64,000 nt of DNA from Candidatus Helarchaeota archaeon (GTDB lineage: Archaea; Asgardarchaeota; Lokiarchaeia; Helarchaeales; RDOG01), in assembly GCA_019058315.1 (NCBI GenBank), contig JAHPZH010000004.1:434001-498000 (forward strand), written 5' to 3'. Shown here piece by piece: positions 36,142 through 45,045 of the stretch. The notes beneath the pieces are model-generated. The model was not told the DNA's origin and ran no database searches. It saw nothing but the letters and a program-made list of their open reading frames with translations. Within the stretch, counting starts at the first letter, position 1. Every line of letters begins with the position of its first letter. Made by a program: the position numbers and the translations under genes.

Positions 36142-36963
36142 TTAATTTTCTCCATTCTTAATCTGTTCTTCATTAATAGGAAGTTTAATTGTGAAAATAG
36201 AACCCCTATTAAATCTACTTTTAACTTGTATTGTTCCATTATGTTGCTCAATAATATATTTCGCTATTGGCAGCCCCAACCCCATACCTTTAACTTTAGT
36301 GCTGAAAAGCGGCTCAAATATTCTTTTCAAATTCTCCTTTGGTATGCCCGCACCCGTATCTTTAATTTTTATTTCAATTATATTATTTTTAATAAGAGTC
36401 TTTATCTCTAAAACTCCTTCTTCTTGCATTGCTTGAATGGCATTAATAATGATATTTTGAAAAGCTTGTTGAATTTTTAAAGGATCTAAACTAATTAATG
36501 GTAAATTTTCACCAAGATTTAACAATACTTCAATATTACCATTTATGAGAGTATTGGCTATTGAATTTTTAATTAATAAGTTTATATTACCCTTTTCTAT
36601 ATTAGGTTCCTTTACTATTGCAAAAAAAAGTAGATCGGTGATTATTCTATTTGCCCGAATCACTTCTTTTTGAATAATATTAAGGTGTTTAATTATTTTC
36701 TGATCCACATCTTTAAGTCTCATATTTAAGTAATAAACTGAATTACTAATAACTCCAAGGGGATTCCGTAGCTCATGTCCAACACTTCCTGCAAGCTTTC
36801 CGATCACTGCTAATTTTTCCTTTGAAAACAATTCGTCCTTAGTGCGATCCAACTCCAATGTTAAAGCAACTATTCCACGGTTAGTCTCATCAAGTTCTTT
36901 CTGTAAATAATGAATATTTTCATTTGCCATTCTAAGCTTTTCCATTAATTCGCTATTGTTCAT
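36142..36963 (-). CDS. Short cytoplasmic histidine kinase
   Basis: 273 residues with no receiver, PAS or GAF domain. The first 45 residues are a coiled coil with ETNRGIVALTLELD. HisKA has GHELRNPLGVISNSVYYL, and HATPase has DTGAGI and GMGLGLPI. Kinases of this shape often follow RsbT/SpoIIE genes in bacterial stressosome modules, and here it overlaps the SpoIIE-type phosphatase gene by 4 bp. The input is probably supplied by protein contacts through the coiled coil. Confidence 0.92.
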   Translation of the reverse strand: MNNSELMEKLRMANENIHYLQKELDETNRGIVALTLELDRTKDELFSKEKLAVIGKLAGSVGHELRNPLGVISNSVYYLNMRLKDVDQKIIKHLNIIQKEVIRANRIITDLLFFAIVKEPNIEKGNINLLIKNSIANTLINGNIEVLLNLGENLPLISLDPLKIQQAFQNIIINAIQAMQEEGVLEIKTLIKNNIIEIKIKDTGAGIPKENLKRIFEPLFSTKVKGMGLGLPIAKYIIEQHNGTIQVKSRFNRGSIFTIKLPINEEQIKNGEN

Positions 36964-37964
36964 ATTTTTCCCCTCACAACGACCACTGTTGCATCATCAT
37001 CATCTTTTGCTAAAGAACGTAATAAAACTTGAGCAATTTTCGTAGCTGATTCATTTTGAAGATAATAAAAATTATCCCAATTCCAATGTGATATTATACC
37101 ATCTGAATGAAGAATCATGATATAACTAGGATCCCAATGTTTCTCATTGATTACTGGATTTGGGCTTTTAATCCCAAGTATTCCACGTCTTATAATAAAG
37201 TCTATTTTTTCTGAAGAACCAATAACCCTCACTGTAATGTTTCCAATGCTAGCAAGAGTGATTTTTTGCTTTGTCCAATCAAAACGTGCTAGAGCCATTA
37301 CAACGCCACGTGTAGCACTACATGTACGTCCAGTGCCACGAAAAATTTGGTCTAATGGCTGGTCATAATGTTTCATTATATAATTCCATGCAGTTTTAGC
37401 AGCGCGATGTGCAAATTGTCCATGTCCTAGACCATCAATTACTCCTACTAATGCGCTGTGATTCCATCGTTTAATTATAAATGAGTCTCCATTAAGACTC
37501 ATCCCTAATCTTGGACGTGATGCACCATCTATTAAAAAAGGACAGGAACCCGATATTCGCTTATTTTTTATATAATATTTACAAATAATATGCGTATATC
37601 CCGGCTTTGAACTAATTTCAAGTTCGTCCATTATTCTATTAACAATTCCTAAACCATAACCCAAGCTTTTCTTTGTTGAATACCCATTAGTAATTGATTT
37701 TTCAATATTATTAAATCCTGGTCCACTATCCACGGATTCAATTTGAACACCTTGCTTTTTACCATTATTAAGGGAGCTAATTATCAATTCTCCTTTATTA
37801 GCATGTTTTATCAAATTAGTAGCAAGTTCATTAATAACTAGTTCAATATTTTCAGATGTTAATGTATCAAATCCTATAGCAACGCCTAATTGTTTTACTA
37901 TTTGGCGTGCGAGTAAAATATCGCTTCGATTTTTTATTATTATAATTTCTTTGATTTTTTTCAC
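36960..37964 (-). CDS. RsbT-like ATPase fused to SpoIIE/RsbX-type phosphatase
   Basis: 334 residues. Residues 1-130 are a HATPase of the anti-sigma/RsbT class (INELATNLIKHA, DSGPGF, GYGLGI). Residues 140-334 are a PP2C-like SpoIIE/RsbX phosphatase with VGVIDGLGHGQFAHRA, HSDGI and a DDDDAT metal segment. In the stressosome, RsbX-type phosphatases reset phosphorylated RsbS/RsbR. It is 7 bp after rsbT. Opposite activities in one chain imply a self-limiting switch, though the substrates here are inferred. Confidence 0.93.
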   Translation of the reverse strand: MKKIKEIIIIKNRSDILLARQIVKQLGVAIGFDTLTSENIELVINELATNLIKHANKGELIISSLNNGKKQGVQIESVDSGPGFNNIEKSITNGYSTKKSLGYGLGIVNRIMDELEISSKPGYTHIICKYYIKNKRISGSCPFLIDGASRPRLGMSLNGDSFIIKRWNHSALVGVIDGLGHGQFAHRAAKTAWNYIMKHYDQPLDQIFRGTGRTCSATRGVVMALARFDWTKQKITLASIGNITVRVIGSSEKIDFIIRRGILGIKSPNPVINEKHWDPSYIMILHSDGIISHWNWDNFYYLQNESATKIAQVLLRSLAKDDDDATVVVVRGKI

Positions 37965-37971
37965 GCTACTT

Positions 37972-38379
37972 TTATTTAAGCCATTTAATAATAATCACTT
38001 GTGTTCCTTTACCTACCTTGGAATCAATCTCCATTTCATCCATGAGTCGTTTAGATCCAGGTAATCCCATTCCTAGTCCATTACCAGTACTATAACCTTC
38101 TTGCATTGCTAATTCAATATCTTGGATGCCCGGACCATTATCCTTAAAAATTAACTTGAGCCCAACCTTATTTTCAGAATTAACTTTCATCCATATCATT
38201 TTTCCCGAACCAGCAAATTTATAAATGTTCCTAGCTAGCTCAGAAACTGCTGTAATTATTCTAGTAACGTCTGTCATACCAAATCCCATCGCATTAGCCG
38301 CATTACGTGCCATTCTCCTTGCATTTATTATATCCGTTTCAGAACTAATAGTAACTATATTTTGAGTTGTTAGGGTCAT
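37972..38379 (-). CDS. rsbT: Stressosome switch kinase RsbT
   Basis: 135 residues of the GHKL Ser/Thr kinase family: N-box SELARNIYKFA, G1 DNGPGI and G2 GLGMGLPG. The start MTLTTQNIVTISSETDIINA fits RsbT. In Bacillus, RsbT phosphorylates STAS domains of RsbS and RsbR, then leaves to activate an output. It overlaps rsbS by 4 bp in the order R-S-T. No sigma factor cascade exists in archaea, so the output must differ; the adjacent kinases and KaiBC are candidates. Confidence 0.94.
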   Translation of the reverse strand: MTLTTQNIVTISSETDIINARRMARNAANAMGFGMTDVTRIITAVSELARNIYKFAGSGKMIWMKVNSENKVGLKLIFKDNGPGIQDIELAMQEGYSTGNGLGMGLPGSKRLMDEMEIDSKVGKGTQVIIIKWLK

Positions 38380-38753
38380 AATTGATGATCACTGCCTATT
38401 AAGTCAATAGCACTATCAACATCAAGCGATGTGATTGCATTACCTAATGTTAGTCCCAATTGTGTTGTTGTAATGGCAACACTAGGACGCATTCCTGCTA
38501 TAACTGTCACACCGCCCATCAAGGCTACCATTTGAGCTGTTTCCGCTATTGTACGGGCAAAAAATGAATCTACTGTCTCAACCATTGAAATATCCATGAC
38601 TAATCCCTTCACCGTATATTTCTCCATCGCATCCAACACTTTCTCCTGTAATTCAGAAACGGAACTATCATCCGGATCGGAGGGCACCGTAACTATCAAT
38701 ATTTCACGAATCTTATTTACTGAAATGCTCTCAAACTTCATTCTATACATCAC
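38376..38753 (-). CDS. rsbS: Stressosome scaffold RsbS (STAS domain)
   Basis: 125 residues, a single STAS domain. The phosphorylatable serine in the motif VETVDSFFAR is S63, matching RsbS S59. The N-terminal half (ILIVTVPSDPDDSSVSELQ) and the later GGVTVIAGMRPSVAITTTQLG match RsbS closely. It should co-assemble with the RsbR-like proteins encoded at 38771 and 40109. The gene is 17 bp after the RsbR-like gene. Confidence 0.94.
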   Translation of the reverse strand: MMYRMKFESISVNKIREILIVTVPSDPDDSSVSELQEKVLDAMEKYTVKGLVMDISMVETVDSFFARTIAETAQMVALMGGVTVIAGMRPSVAITTTQLGLTLGNAITSLDVDSAIDLIGSDHQL

Positions 38754-38770
38754 CCACTAACTTAAACATT

Positions 38771-40042
38771 TCATTTTTTACTATTTTTGTTAATTATTTT
38801 CAATTCCAGTACTTCTAAAGCAAGTTCTAATCCTTCAGCTAAAGATTTACATGTACGGACACCCGAGAGATCAATACCAAGATGAATTAATGTTTGCGCA
38901 ATAGCAGGATTTATTCCAGTTAAAACTACTTTTGAGCCTAGTAAACGAACTGCATTTATTGTATCAACGAGATGTTGGGCAATTCCAGTATCAATAGCTG
39001 GGACACCCGTAATATCTAATAAAGCGACTTTAGAGTGTGTATCTACGATTCTTTGTAGTAAATGTTCCATAATTTGCTGTGTGCGTTCGCTATCTAACAT
39101 GCCTATTATTGGAGTAATTACAACGCCTTCCCAGATTTGTATGACTGGAGTAGAAGATTCAAGTATATCTTCAGCTCTCTTCTCTAATGATTTTCGAAGG
39201 GTGATATCTGAAGCCACTGACGCAAGTGCGGTGATATTTGCGCCCCCAGTAGTAGATGTTGACATGGAGAAATATCTTTTTTGTCCATCTTCCCCAATAA
39301 ATTCAACTTCATAGCCAAGTTCGGGGGTTTTTGTTTTAAAAACTTTTTTGAATATCTCTAATAGTCGATTAGACTCATTAGGAGATACTAAATCAATTAA
39401 TGATGTCTCGACAACATCTTGATATTTGAAACCTAATCGATCGCTTAATGCTTTGTTACTATAAAGAATTTGGCCATTTGTATTGTGTAATATTAAAGCA
39501 TCTTGTGTGTTTTTTACTAAAGTTTGATATTTTTCCACATTTAACATTAGCGTTGAAATATCAATAAAATGTCCAACAGTCTGACCCAGAGATTCTAAAT
39601 TTTTAACATCCTCATTGGTATATCCACCTGCTTTATTAGCAACAGATATCGTGCCAATAGGATTTCCATGATGTCGTAAAGGAATACCTAAAAAAGAATT
39701 GATAGGTGGATGCCCTTCTGGAATACCTCCACTTTCTGGATCTGTAGATGGGGAATTAGAGATGTAACTCTTATTAGTTCTTATAGGAACCAACCAAAGA
39801 TGTTTGCCAACTAGAGCTGATGGTGGGAATACAACTTCTTTTATTGGCATTTTACATGCTTCCCAACCCATCCCATTTATCCCAAGGGTATGATAAGAAC
39901 CTTCCGACATAATGCCAGTTTGACCATACTCACTTTTTGTTAGTTCTACCGCATAATCTATAAGGATTTGTCCTTGTTCATAAATATCTTTTTTACTTCT
40001 CATTTTTGCTATTAAAATATCATTTTTTTCATTATTACTCAT
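38771..40042 (-). CDS. RsbR-like stressosome sensor, GAF-PAS-STAS
   Basis: 423 residues. A GAF domain (about 15-165, with FLGIPLRHHGNPIGTISVANK) and a PAS (about 168-285) precede an RsbR-type STAS domain (about 295-415). The STAS has DITGVPAIDTGIAQHL and LLGSKVVLTGINPAIAQTL, keeping threonines at both positions phosphorylated in Bacillus RsbR. In place of the usual globin-like N-terminus it carries two small-molecule sensing folds, so ligand identity is open. The STAS is very similar to that of the next gene upstream. Confidence 0.93.
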   Translation of the reverse strand: MSNNEKNDILIAKMRSKKDIYEQGQILIDYAVELTKSEYGQTGIMSEGSYHTLGINGMGWEACKMPIKEVVFPPSALVGKHLWLVPIRTNKSYISNSPSTDPESGGIPEGHPPINSFLGIPLRHHGNPIGTISVANKAGGYTNEDVKNLESLGQTVGHFIDISTLMLNVEKYQTLVKNTQDALILHNTNGQILYSNKALSDRLGFKYQDVVETSLIDLVSPNESNRLLEIFKKVFKTKTPELGYEVEFIGEDGQKRYFSMSTSTTGGANITALASVASDITLRKSLEKRAEDILESSTPVIQIWEGVVITPIIGMLDSERTQQIMEHLLQRIVDTHSKVALLDITGVPAIDTGIAQHLVDTINAVRLLGSKVVLTGINPAIAQTLIHLGIDLSGVRTCKSLAEGLELALEVLELKIINKNSKK

Positions 40043-40108
40043 TCATGTTTCCTCCATTTTTTAAATTTGTTTCATAAAATTAATTTCGTTTCTTATTATC
40101 CCCTCTTT

Positions 40109-42202
40109 CTACGCTATATTATTACTAATTATTTTCATATCTAGCATACTTAATGAAAGTCGAATTCCTTCCATTAATGACTTACATGTAAAAATTCCAG
40201 AGAGATCAATACCTAAATAAACTAAAGTCTGAGCAATAGAGGGTTTTATGCCAGTCAAAACTACGTGTGTACCTAATAAACGAACAGCATTAAATGTATC
40301 GATTAAATGTTGGGCAATTGCAGTGTCTACAGTAGGGACACCTGTAATATCCACCAAAGCGACCTTTGAATGTGTTTCTACAACACGTTCTAATAATTGA
40401 TCCATAATTTGTTGAGCTCTCTCGCTATCCAATGTGCCTATAATCGGTATTACGACAATGCCTTCCCATACTTGAACCACAGGTGTGGAAGCTTCGAATA
40501 TAGCTGCTGTTCTCAGTTCTATTTCCTTAATGCGAGACATATCCCTGAGAGACTCAACTATTCCGATTATTTCGCCATCAATATTCCGATATGGTTGTGC
40601 AGTTATAATACAAGGGATTATAGTACCATCTTTGCGTATATGTTCAACGGGTAGTTCTAATCGATCTTTACCACCTAATATCTGAACTAATGTACATTCA
40701 GGAGTATGACATAAAGGGCTTTTTATTGCATCAAAGCAATTTATTCTTAATGATTCATCTATGCTTAATCCTGATAGTTCTGTAAATGTTTTATTTATTC
40801 GAAGCACATTGAAATTCTTGTCAATTATACGTATCCCGTCTGCTGCGGTATTAAAAACAGCATTCGTTGTATCAATTTCTCTTTTTATATTTTCATTTTT
40901 TTCGGTGAGAATATCCCTCATAAACTTCATGTTAAGGACTAATTCATTAAGAATCTGTTCTAACAATCCAATTTCCCCAGAATCGGTAATCTTCAGTTTC
41001 TGATCAAGATCTCCACCAGCAACAGATGCTATCTGCTTAATAATAATTGATAATCGATTCTGAACGGATTCAGACATATCTAACTCTTTAAGTGGTTTTT
41101 CTTCTTCTTTAAATGCACTAAATGGTTGATTTGAAACATATTTCAAGGGATCTTCACCTGTAAAAGGATGAATCCCACTGAGACTAGGTTTTTTTTCTAT
41201 TTCAAACCCAAGCGATTTTGCAAGCTCTCGATTTGCATCTATCTCAAAGACGTTTTCAACAATGTCTGAATAATTAACTTTTACTGATAATTGGGACCAT
41301 CTTTGCATCTGTGAAAGCATCCATATTCCATATTCGACCCATGGGAAAGGAGCAAAATCAATTCTATCAGGAATAACATGATTTTTCCCCTTACCATCTG
41401 GAAAATCTCCTGATAAAGCTTGTGCTACTGGTATATAATTTTCTTGATTTATATAATATGGAGCAGAGATTTCCTTAGCGATTTCCTTCCTTTCCTCAAC
41501 TTTCGCATTGTGCAATATCCATTCCGCCTCCAGAACGCTTTTCAGCATTATTTTGTATGTATTGGGATACTTTTCTATAAACTTCTGTTTAATTGCAAAG
41601 GCGCAGCAAGGATGACCTTGCCATATCTCCTTAGAAAGCGTATGAATGAATCCTATTTTTTGATAGACTGCTAATTGATTATATGGTTCTGCGGTAAAAT
41701 AACCATCTAATTTGCCCTTTTTTAGATAATATGGCATCAAAGATGGGGAAACTTCTTCCATTTTTACGTCTTTGAGAGGATTTAAACCATTTGCTGCTAA
41801 AAAATAACATAATAAGTAGTAATGCATAGAAAAGCGATATGGTATTCCAAAAGTGAATCCTTTCATATCCTTTACAGATTTTATTCCCAAATGTCTATTC
41901 GAGAGAGTTAAAGCTTGACCATTTATATTTTGCATAGTTACTAGTTTAATTTCTGATTTTTTACCATCTAATCCCAAATGGCAAGCAAGGGGCATTGGCG
42001 AAAGCATATGTGCCGCATCGATATAATCATAAACTAATAATTCCTTGACACCACTCCAACCAGGGGGTTTGATCATTTCCACATTAAGTCCGTTTTTTTC
42101 AAAAATACCATGACTATGAGCATAAATGAGTGGAGCAGAACAAGTAATTGGTATAAATCCAATTTTTAGGTCTGGTTTTTCAATTTTATAATTAATCAAC
42201 AT
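40109..42202 (-). CDS. NrtA-like binding domain fused to HAMP-PAS-STAS (RsbR-like)
   Basis: 697 residues. Residues about 8-350 are an ABC-transporter-type solute-binding fold of the nitrate/bicarbonate/taurine (NrtA/CmpA) class: KIGFIPITCSAPLIYAHSHG, DAAHMLSPMPLA, an LSNRHLGIKSVKDMKG segment and TAEPYNQLA. A HAMP-like piece (about 395-445), a PAS (about 450-560) and an RsbR STAS (about 570-690, DITGVPTVDTAIAQHL) follow. There is no signal peptide, so it should sense a cytoplasmic solute and report to the stressosome. The ligand (nitrate, bicarbonate or another) is not determined. It lies directly upstream of the RsbR-like gene. Confidence 0.9.
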   Translation of the reverse strand: MLINYKIEKPDLKIGFIPITCSAPLIYAHSHGIFEKNGLNVEMIKPPGWSGVKELLVYDYIDAAHMLSPMPLACHLGLDGKKSEIKLVTMQNINGQALTLSNRHLGIKSVKDMKGFTFGIPYRFSMHYYLLCYFLAANGLNPLKDVKMEEVSPSLMPYYLKKGKLDGYFTAEPYNQLAVYQKIGFIHTLSKEIWQGHPCCAFAIKQKFIEKYPNTYKIMLKSVLEAEWILHNAKVEERKEIAKEISAPYYINQENYIPVAQALSGDFPDGKGKNHVIPDRIDFAPFPWVEYGIWMLSQMQRWSQLSVKVNYSDIVENVFEIDANRELAKSLGFEIEKKPSLSGIHPFTGEDPLKYVSNQPFSAFKEEEKPLKELDMSESVQNRLSIIIKQIASVAGGDLDQKLKITDSGEIGLLEQILNELVLNMKFMRDILTEKNENIKREIDTTNAVFNTAADGIRIIDKNFNVLRINKTFTELSGLSIDESLRINCFDAIKSPLCHTPECTLVQILGGKDRLELPVEHIRKDGTIIPCIITAQPYRNIDGEIIGIVESLRDMSRIKEIELRTAAIFEASTPVVQVWEGIVVIPIIGTLDSERAQQIMDQLLERVVETHSKVALVDITGVPTVDTAIAQHLIDTFNAVRLLGTHVVLTGIKPSIAQTLVYLGIDLSGIFTCKSLMEGIRLSLSMLDMKIISNNIA

Positions 42203-42203
42203 T

Positions 42204-42530
42204 CTATTTTTCTCCCTCGATCATTTCTATTTCTGTATTTAAAGTCTGTAAATTACTGATGGGACTTGTACCAGATTTTTTTAATTCACTATATACTTTA
42301 TTTGGCAAGATCGAAATATGTTGAACTAGTTTTTCTATTAAAAAACCCAATAGTAGACAAGCCGGAATTCCAACAAATAGCGCAATTAAATGAGCAAAAA
42401 GCCAATCAAATAAAAAATTTGAACAAAAACCAATTCTAAATGCTGTTACTGTGAAAGTTACTATTTGAGTCATAAAAAATGCAATTAAAATTCTTCCTAA
42501 TACTTTAGCATATTTTTGTGGAATTTTCAT
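42204..42530 (-). CDS. DUF2798-like small membrane protein
   Basis: 108 residues with two hydrophobic segments (about 12-32 and 43-68) and a charged C-terminal helix. The spacing and the FDWLFAHLIALFVGIPACLLL stretch fit DUF2798 proteins, whose function is unknown. It ends one base before the start of the NrtA-STAS gene, hence cotranscribed. It might tether or modulate the sensor at the membrane, which is only context. Confidence 0.75.
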   Translation of the reverse strand: MKIPQKYAKVLGRILIAFFMTQIVTFTVTAFRIGFCSNFLFDWLFAHLIALFVGIPACLLLGFLIEKLVQHISILPNKVYSELKKSGTSPISNLQTLNTEIEMIEGEK

Positions 42531-42620
42531 ACTTTTTCCTCCTTTTCTGAAAGTTTATTTTTGCTTATAATCTCGAATTTAATTTTGTAAATCTCCTAAT
42601 TTTTTTTGATTAGATAGAAA

Positions 42621-42812
42621 TTACCCCTCAATGTAAGTCCTTGAGTTTAAAACTTGAATTTTTTGTTTAATTGAAGCAATTATTGAAGGTTTTTTATTAT
42701 TTGAGTTCAAATGATTATTATTAAGAAGTGGACCAAATACGATACCACAACCCTTACAAACTAACATTTTACGGTAGAAAAACAATTTTTTATCATCACA
42801 GCAATCTTTCAT
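42621..42812 (-). CDS. Small cysteine-containing protein (63 residues)
   Basis: 63 residues with C4, C5, C19 and C22 (MKDCCDD, then LVCKGCG), a spacing like a short zinc knuckle or rubredoxin-type half site, followed by a low-complexity Asn/Lys region. GGTGA lies 6 nt before ATG 42812, supporting a real start. It is the first gene of the minus-strand block, 90 bp before the DUF2798 gene. Function unknown. Confidence 0.5.
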   Translation of the reverse strand: MKDCCDDKKLFFYRKMLVCKGCGIVFGPLLNNNHLNSNNKKPSIIASIKQKIQVLNSRTYIEG

Positions 42813-42999
42813 ATGATTTCACCAAATTTTCCAATGAATTCATTATAAAAACTTATTTACCCGATATTTTAAGTAGTTATTTAAAATTGATTATCCAACT
42901 ACCTTTATTCATCTATTTTATTCCATTCATTTTTTGGGAAATTTTCCTCAAAGGAATCTAACCCATTCATAATAAAATTTTCCAAATTTTTAAATCAAT

Positions 43000-43110
43000 A
43001 TGTCTATTAAAATTGAATAAACAAATAAAAATGTCCATTTAATTTGATATTAAAGGTATATGTTCAATTAAATTGAGTAAAAAATAGATAAGTCTATTTT
43101 TTTGATAACA
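43000..43110 (+). repeat. Phased operator-like array, four copies with about 30-bp period
   Basis: Four 21-bp elements begin at 43000, 43031, 43060 and 43090 (steps 31, 29 and 30). They share A-(T/A)-GT(C/T)(T/C)-N6/7-TTGA followed by TA-rich bases, and the DNA between them is not conserved. A 30-bp step is about three helical turns, so bound proteins would line up on one face. Further copies abut TATA boxes at 43431, 44828 and 47682. It most likely binds a regulator of the divergent operons, possibly the winged-helix response regulators encoded nearby. Confidence 0.65.
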
Positions 43111-43401
43111 GACTAAGGTATATTACATATTGATTAGCTAAAATATTGAATATTTTTTCCTTGATTAACAATTTTCTTAATGTAATGTGAATAATTTTTC
43201 ATAATTTTATTTATTTTATGATTGTATAATAGCATATAAAATTAAATTAAATAATTTCTAAATTATTCTTCCAATAATGAATTAAATGTATAAGTGTAAA
43301 ATCTTTTAGTTTCTCAACTAATCATTTAGACCTCGAAGCATTTAATTTTTTAGAATCAAATTACTAGCGTCTCGTATTCCCTAAACTGAATAATTAACTT
43401 A

Positions 43402-43460
43402 AAGTCTAGCTAAATCGAGTTATTTTATTAATGTCTATTCTGGTTGAGTTAATAGCTTTT
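43402..43460 (+). promoter_or_regulatory. Promoter with two elements upstream of REC-DUF835-wHTH gene
   Basis: Two copies of the GTCT-N7-TTGA element (43402-43422 and 43431-43451, 29 bp apart) are followed directly by AATAGCTTTTATATA, an archaeal BRE/TATA-like box at about 43450-43465. The TATA box is about 185 bp from the start codon at 43645, implying a long leader. The arrangement recurs almost identically at 47682. Confidence 0.65.
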
Positions 43461-43644
43461 ATATATTGTCGAATTAATTTATAATACATATTTTGGTGTA
43501 GGTTTTTTCATGAATAGTAATATTAAATTAAAAAAAAATAATACTATTAAAATTGAAGTTAATTACAGTGTGGGGGAAAACTTGAGAAAACGAGATAATA
43601 TTTATAAATTTAATAAATGAAAATTAGATACAGGTTGAAAAGAG

Positions 43645-44766
43645 ATGAATATTCTGATTGTTGATGATGATGAGGTTTTTTTGGACAAAATTCAAAAAAT
43701 TTTAACTCTAAACCACTACAAAATCGTTACGGCCAATTCGGGTAATCAAGCTTTAACGAAAATAGATGGAAATTATTATGATTTAATTTTAACTGATTTA
43801 AAAATGCCAGGATTATCAGGAGTTGAATTAATAAAAAAAATAAGAGAAAAAGGAATCCAATCAATGATCATAGTGATTACAGGGTACGGAACTATCGAAT
43901 CAGCAGTAGACTCAATTAAAGCTGGTGCCTATGATTATATTTTGAAGCCATTTGAAATATCTATTTTATGGGAAAAAATCAAAGAAGTTGAAAGAGAATT
44001 GGAATTAAGGAAAAGACTTAATGTTTTAAAAATTACCGAGGGATCAGAAATTGGAGAATCTTTTGATTTAAATACTCTCAACGATTATGATGGTCCTTTT
44101 TTATTAATCTCCGATGAAAAACCTGACAAATTTATTAATGGGCTCCATCTTTCTAATATAACTTCAATTTGGCTTAATTATGAAGGAGAAAATGATAGTA
44201 TTATCCCATCAAAGCTACATTTTTTAAAATCTAGAATAGATAACTTTGTAAAAAAGAACCAGAAAGGTATTATTATTTTTAAAGGAATTGAAGAACTTTT
44301 AAATACGCATAAATGGATAGATCTCAAAAAATTCATCATATATTTACAAAACGAAGTTATTACATCTAATTTTTCTTTACTGATTCTTGTTAAAGAAGAT
44401 AAAAATATTCTCAATAATTCACAGCAATCATTATTAAATGACGCTCTTTCACTTTTAGTGAATCCGGTATTTAATAAAATAATCAATTTATTGTCACATC
44501 CATTAAGAAAAGACATAATTAGTCTTTTATCAAACGAAGAGAAATTGAATTATAATAAAATTCTTAAAAAATTGGATGTTGGACGTTCATCTGTATTGGC
44601 TTTCCATCTTAATAAATTGCTTCAAGAAAATTTACTAATAAAGAAAAATAATAGTTATTTATTAAATTCAAGAGGACTTTATTTCTCTGAAATAATTTTC
44701 CATTTGGAAAAATTAGGGTTTTCCTATCCTGAATCTCAAGTTAAACTATTTAAAATTGCTTCATGA
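43645..44766 (+). CDS. Response regulator, REC-DUF835-winged helix
   Basis: 373 residues. The receiver (1-118) has VDDDE, phospho-acceptor D in LILTDLKMPGLSG, VITGYG and ILKPF, an NtrC-like receiver. Residues about 140-275 match DUF835, an archaeal domain of KaiC-like/MEDS-like topology (SIWLNYEGENDSIIPSKLHF, IIIFKGIEELL). Residues 285-365 are an ArsR-type winged helix (LSHPLRKDIISLLSNEEKLN). It is probably a transcription regulator of this cluster, with candidate binding sites in its own promoter. The 47872 gene is a shorter paralogue. Confidence 0.9.
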   Translation: MNILIVDDDEVFLDKIQKILTLNHYKIVTANSGNQALTKIDGNYYDLILTDLKMPGLSGVELIKKIREKGIQSMIIVITGYGTIESAVDSIKAGAYDYILKPFEISILWEKIKEVERELELRKRLNVLKITEGSEIGESFDLNTLNDYDGPFLLISDEKPDKFINGLHLSNITSIWLNYEGENDSIIPSKLHFLKSRIDNFVKKNQKGIIIFKGIEELLNTHKWIDLKKFIIYLQNEVITSNFSLLILVKEDKNILNNSQQSLLNDALSLLVNPVFNKIINLLSHPLRKDIISLLSNEEKLNYNKILKKLDVGRSSVLAFHLNKLLQENLLIKKNNSYLLNSRGLYFSEIIFHLEKLGFSYPESQVKLFKIAS

Positions 44767-44827
44767 CAGTATATAATTTCATTTTTACCCTATTAGGAGA
44801 TTTTCAGAAGTAATACTAAAAGAATCA

Positions 44828-44862
44828 ATGTTTACTACTTTTGAGTTATTAGCTTTTATATT
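44828..44862 (+). promoter_or_regulatory. Element and TATA box upstream of PAS5 kinase
   Basis: GTTT-N7-TTGAGTTATTAGCTTTTATATTAT, the same element/TATA combination as at 43431 and 47682, lies in the 279-bp gap before the kinase gene. The TATA box is about 190 bp from the TTG start at 45046. Confidence 0.6.
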
Positions 44863-45045
44863 ATAATTACATCTTCTATCATAAAACTCTAGGATAACTC
44901 TATTTTATTAGTAAATTGGGTTATTGAATAATAATTAAAAAATTTGGGAACTATACACTGAATTGAATTATTAAAATAATAAATACACAAAACTTGTTAA
45001 TACTTTTTGAAGAATTTGAAAAATCTTAAGAAAAAGGAGTTAGTT

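Larger units (their letters stand above)
42813..43644. other. Long divergent regulatory region
   Basis: This 832-bp non-coding stretch separates the divergent minus-strand stressosome/Kai block from the plus-strand kinase cluster. It holds the phased element array at 43000-43110, a second pair of elements with a TATA box at 43402-43460, and a roughly 185-bp leader before the response regulator. 43111-43401 is AT-rich, with one or two degenerate element copies (near 43118 and 43374) but no convincing gene. Confidence 0.7.

Noticed and set aside
36960..38753. A classical sigma-B output for the stressosome
   Set aside because: No sigma factor, RsbW or RsbV gene is present, and archaea do not use sigma factors; the neighbouring kinases, receivers and KaiBC are better candidates.
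43000..43110. Possible CRISPR array
   Set aside because: The period (about 30 bp) is too short for repeat plus spacer, the repeats are imperfect, intervals are AT-rich filler, and no cas gene is near. Copies at promoters fit operators better.
43510..43620. 36-residue ORF in the leader of the 43645 gene
   Set aside because: It is almost entirely Asn/Lys/Ile low complexity with only a weak AGGT upstream; the related leaders at 44.86 and 47.71 kb have no counterpart.
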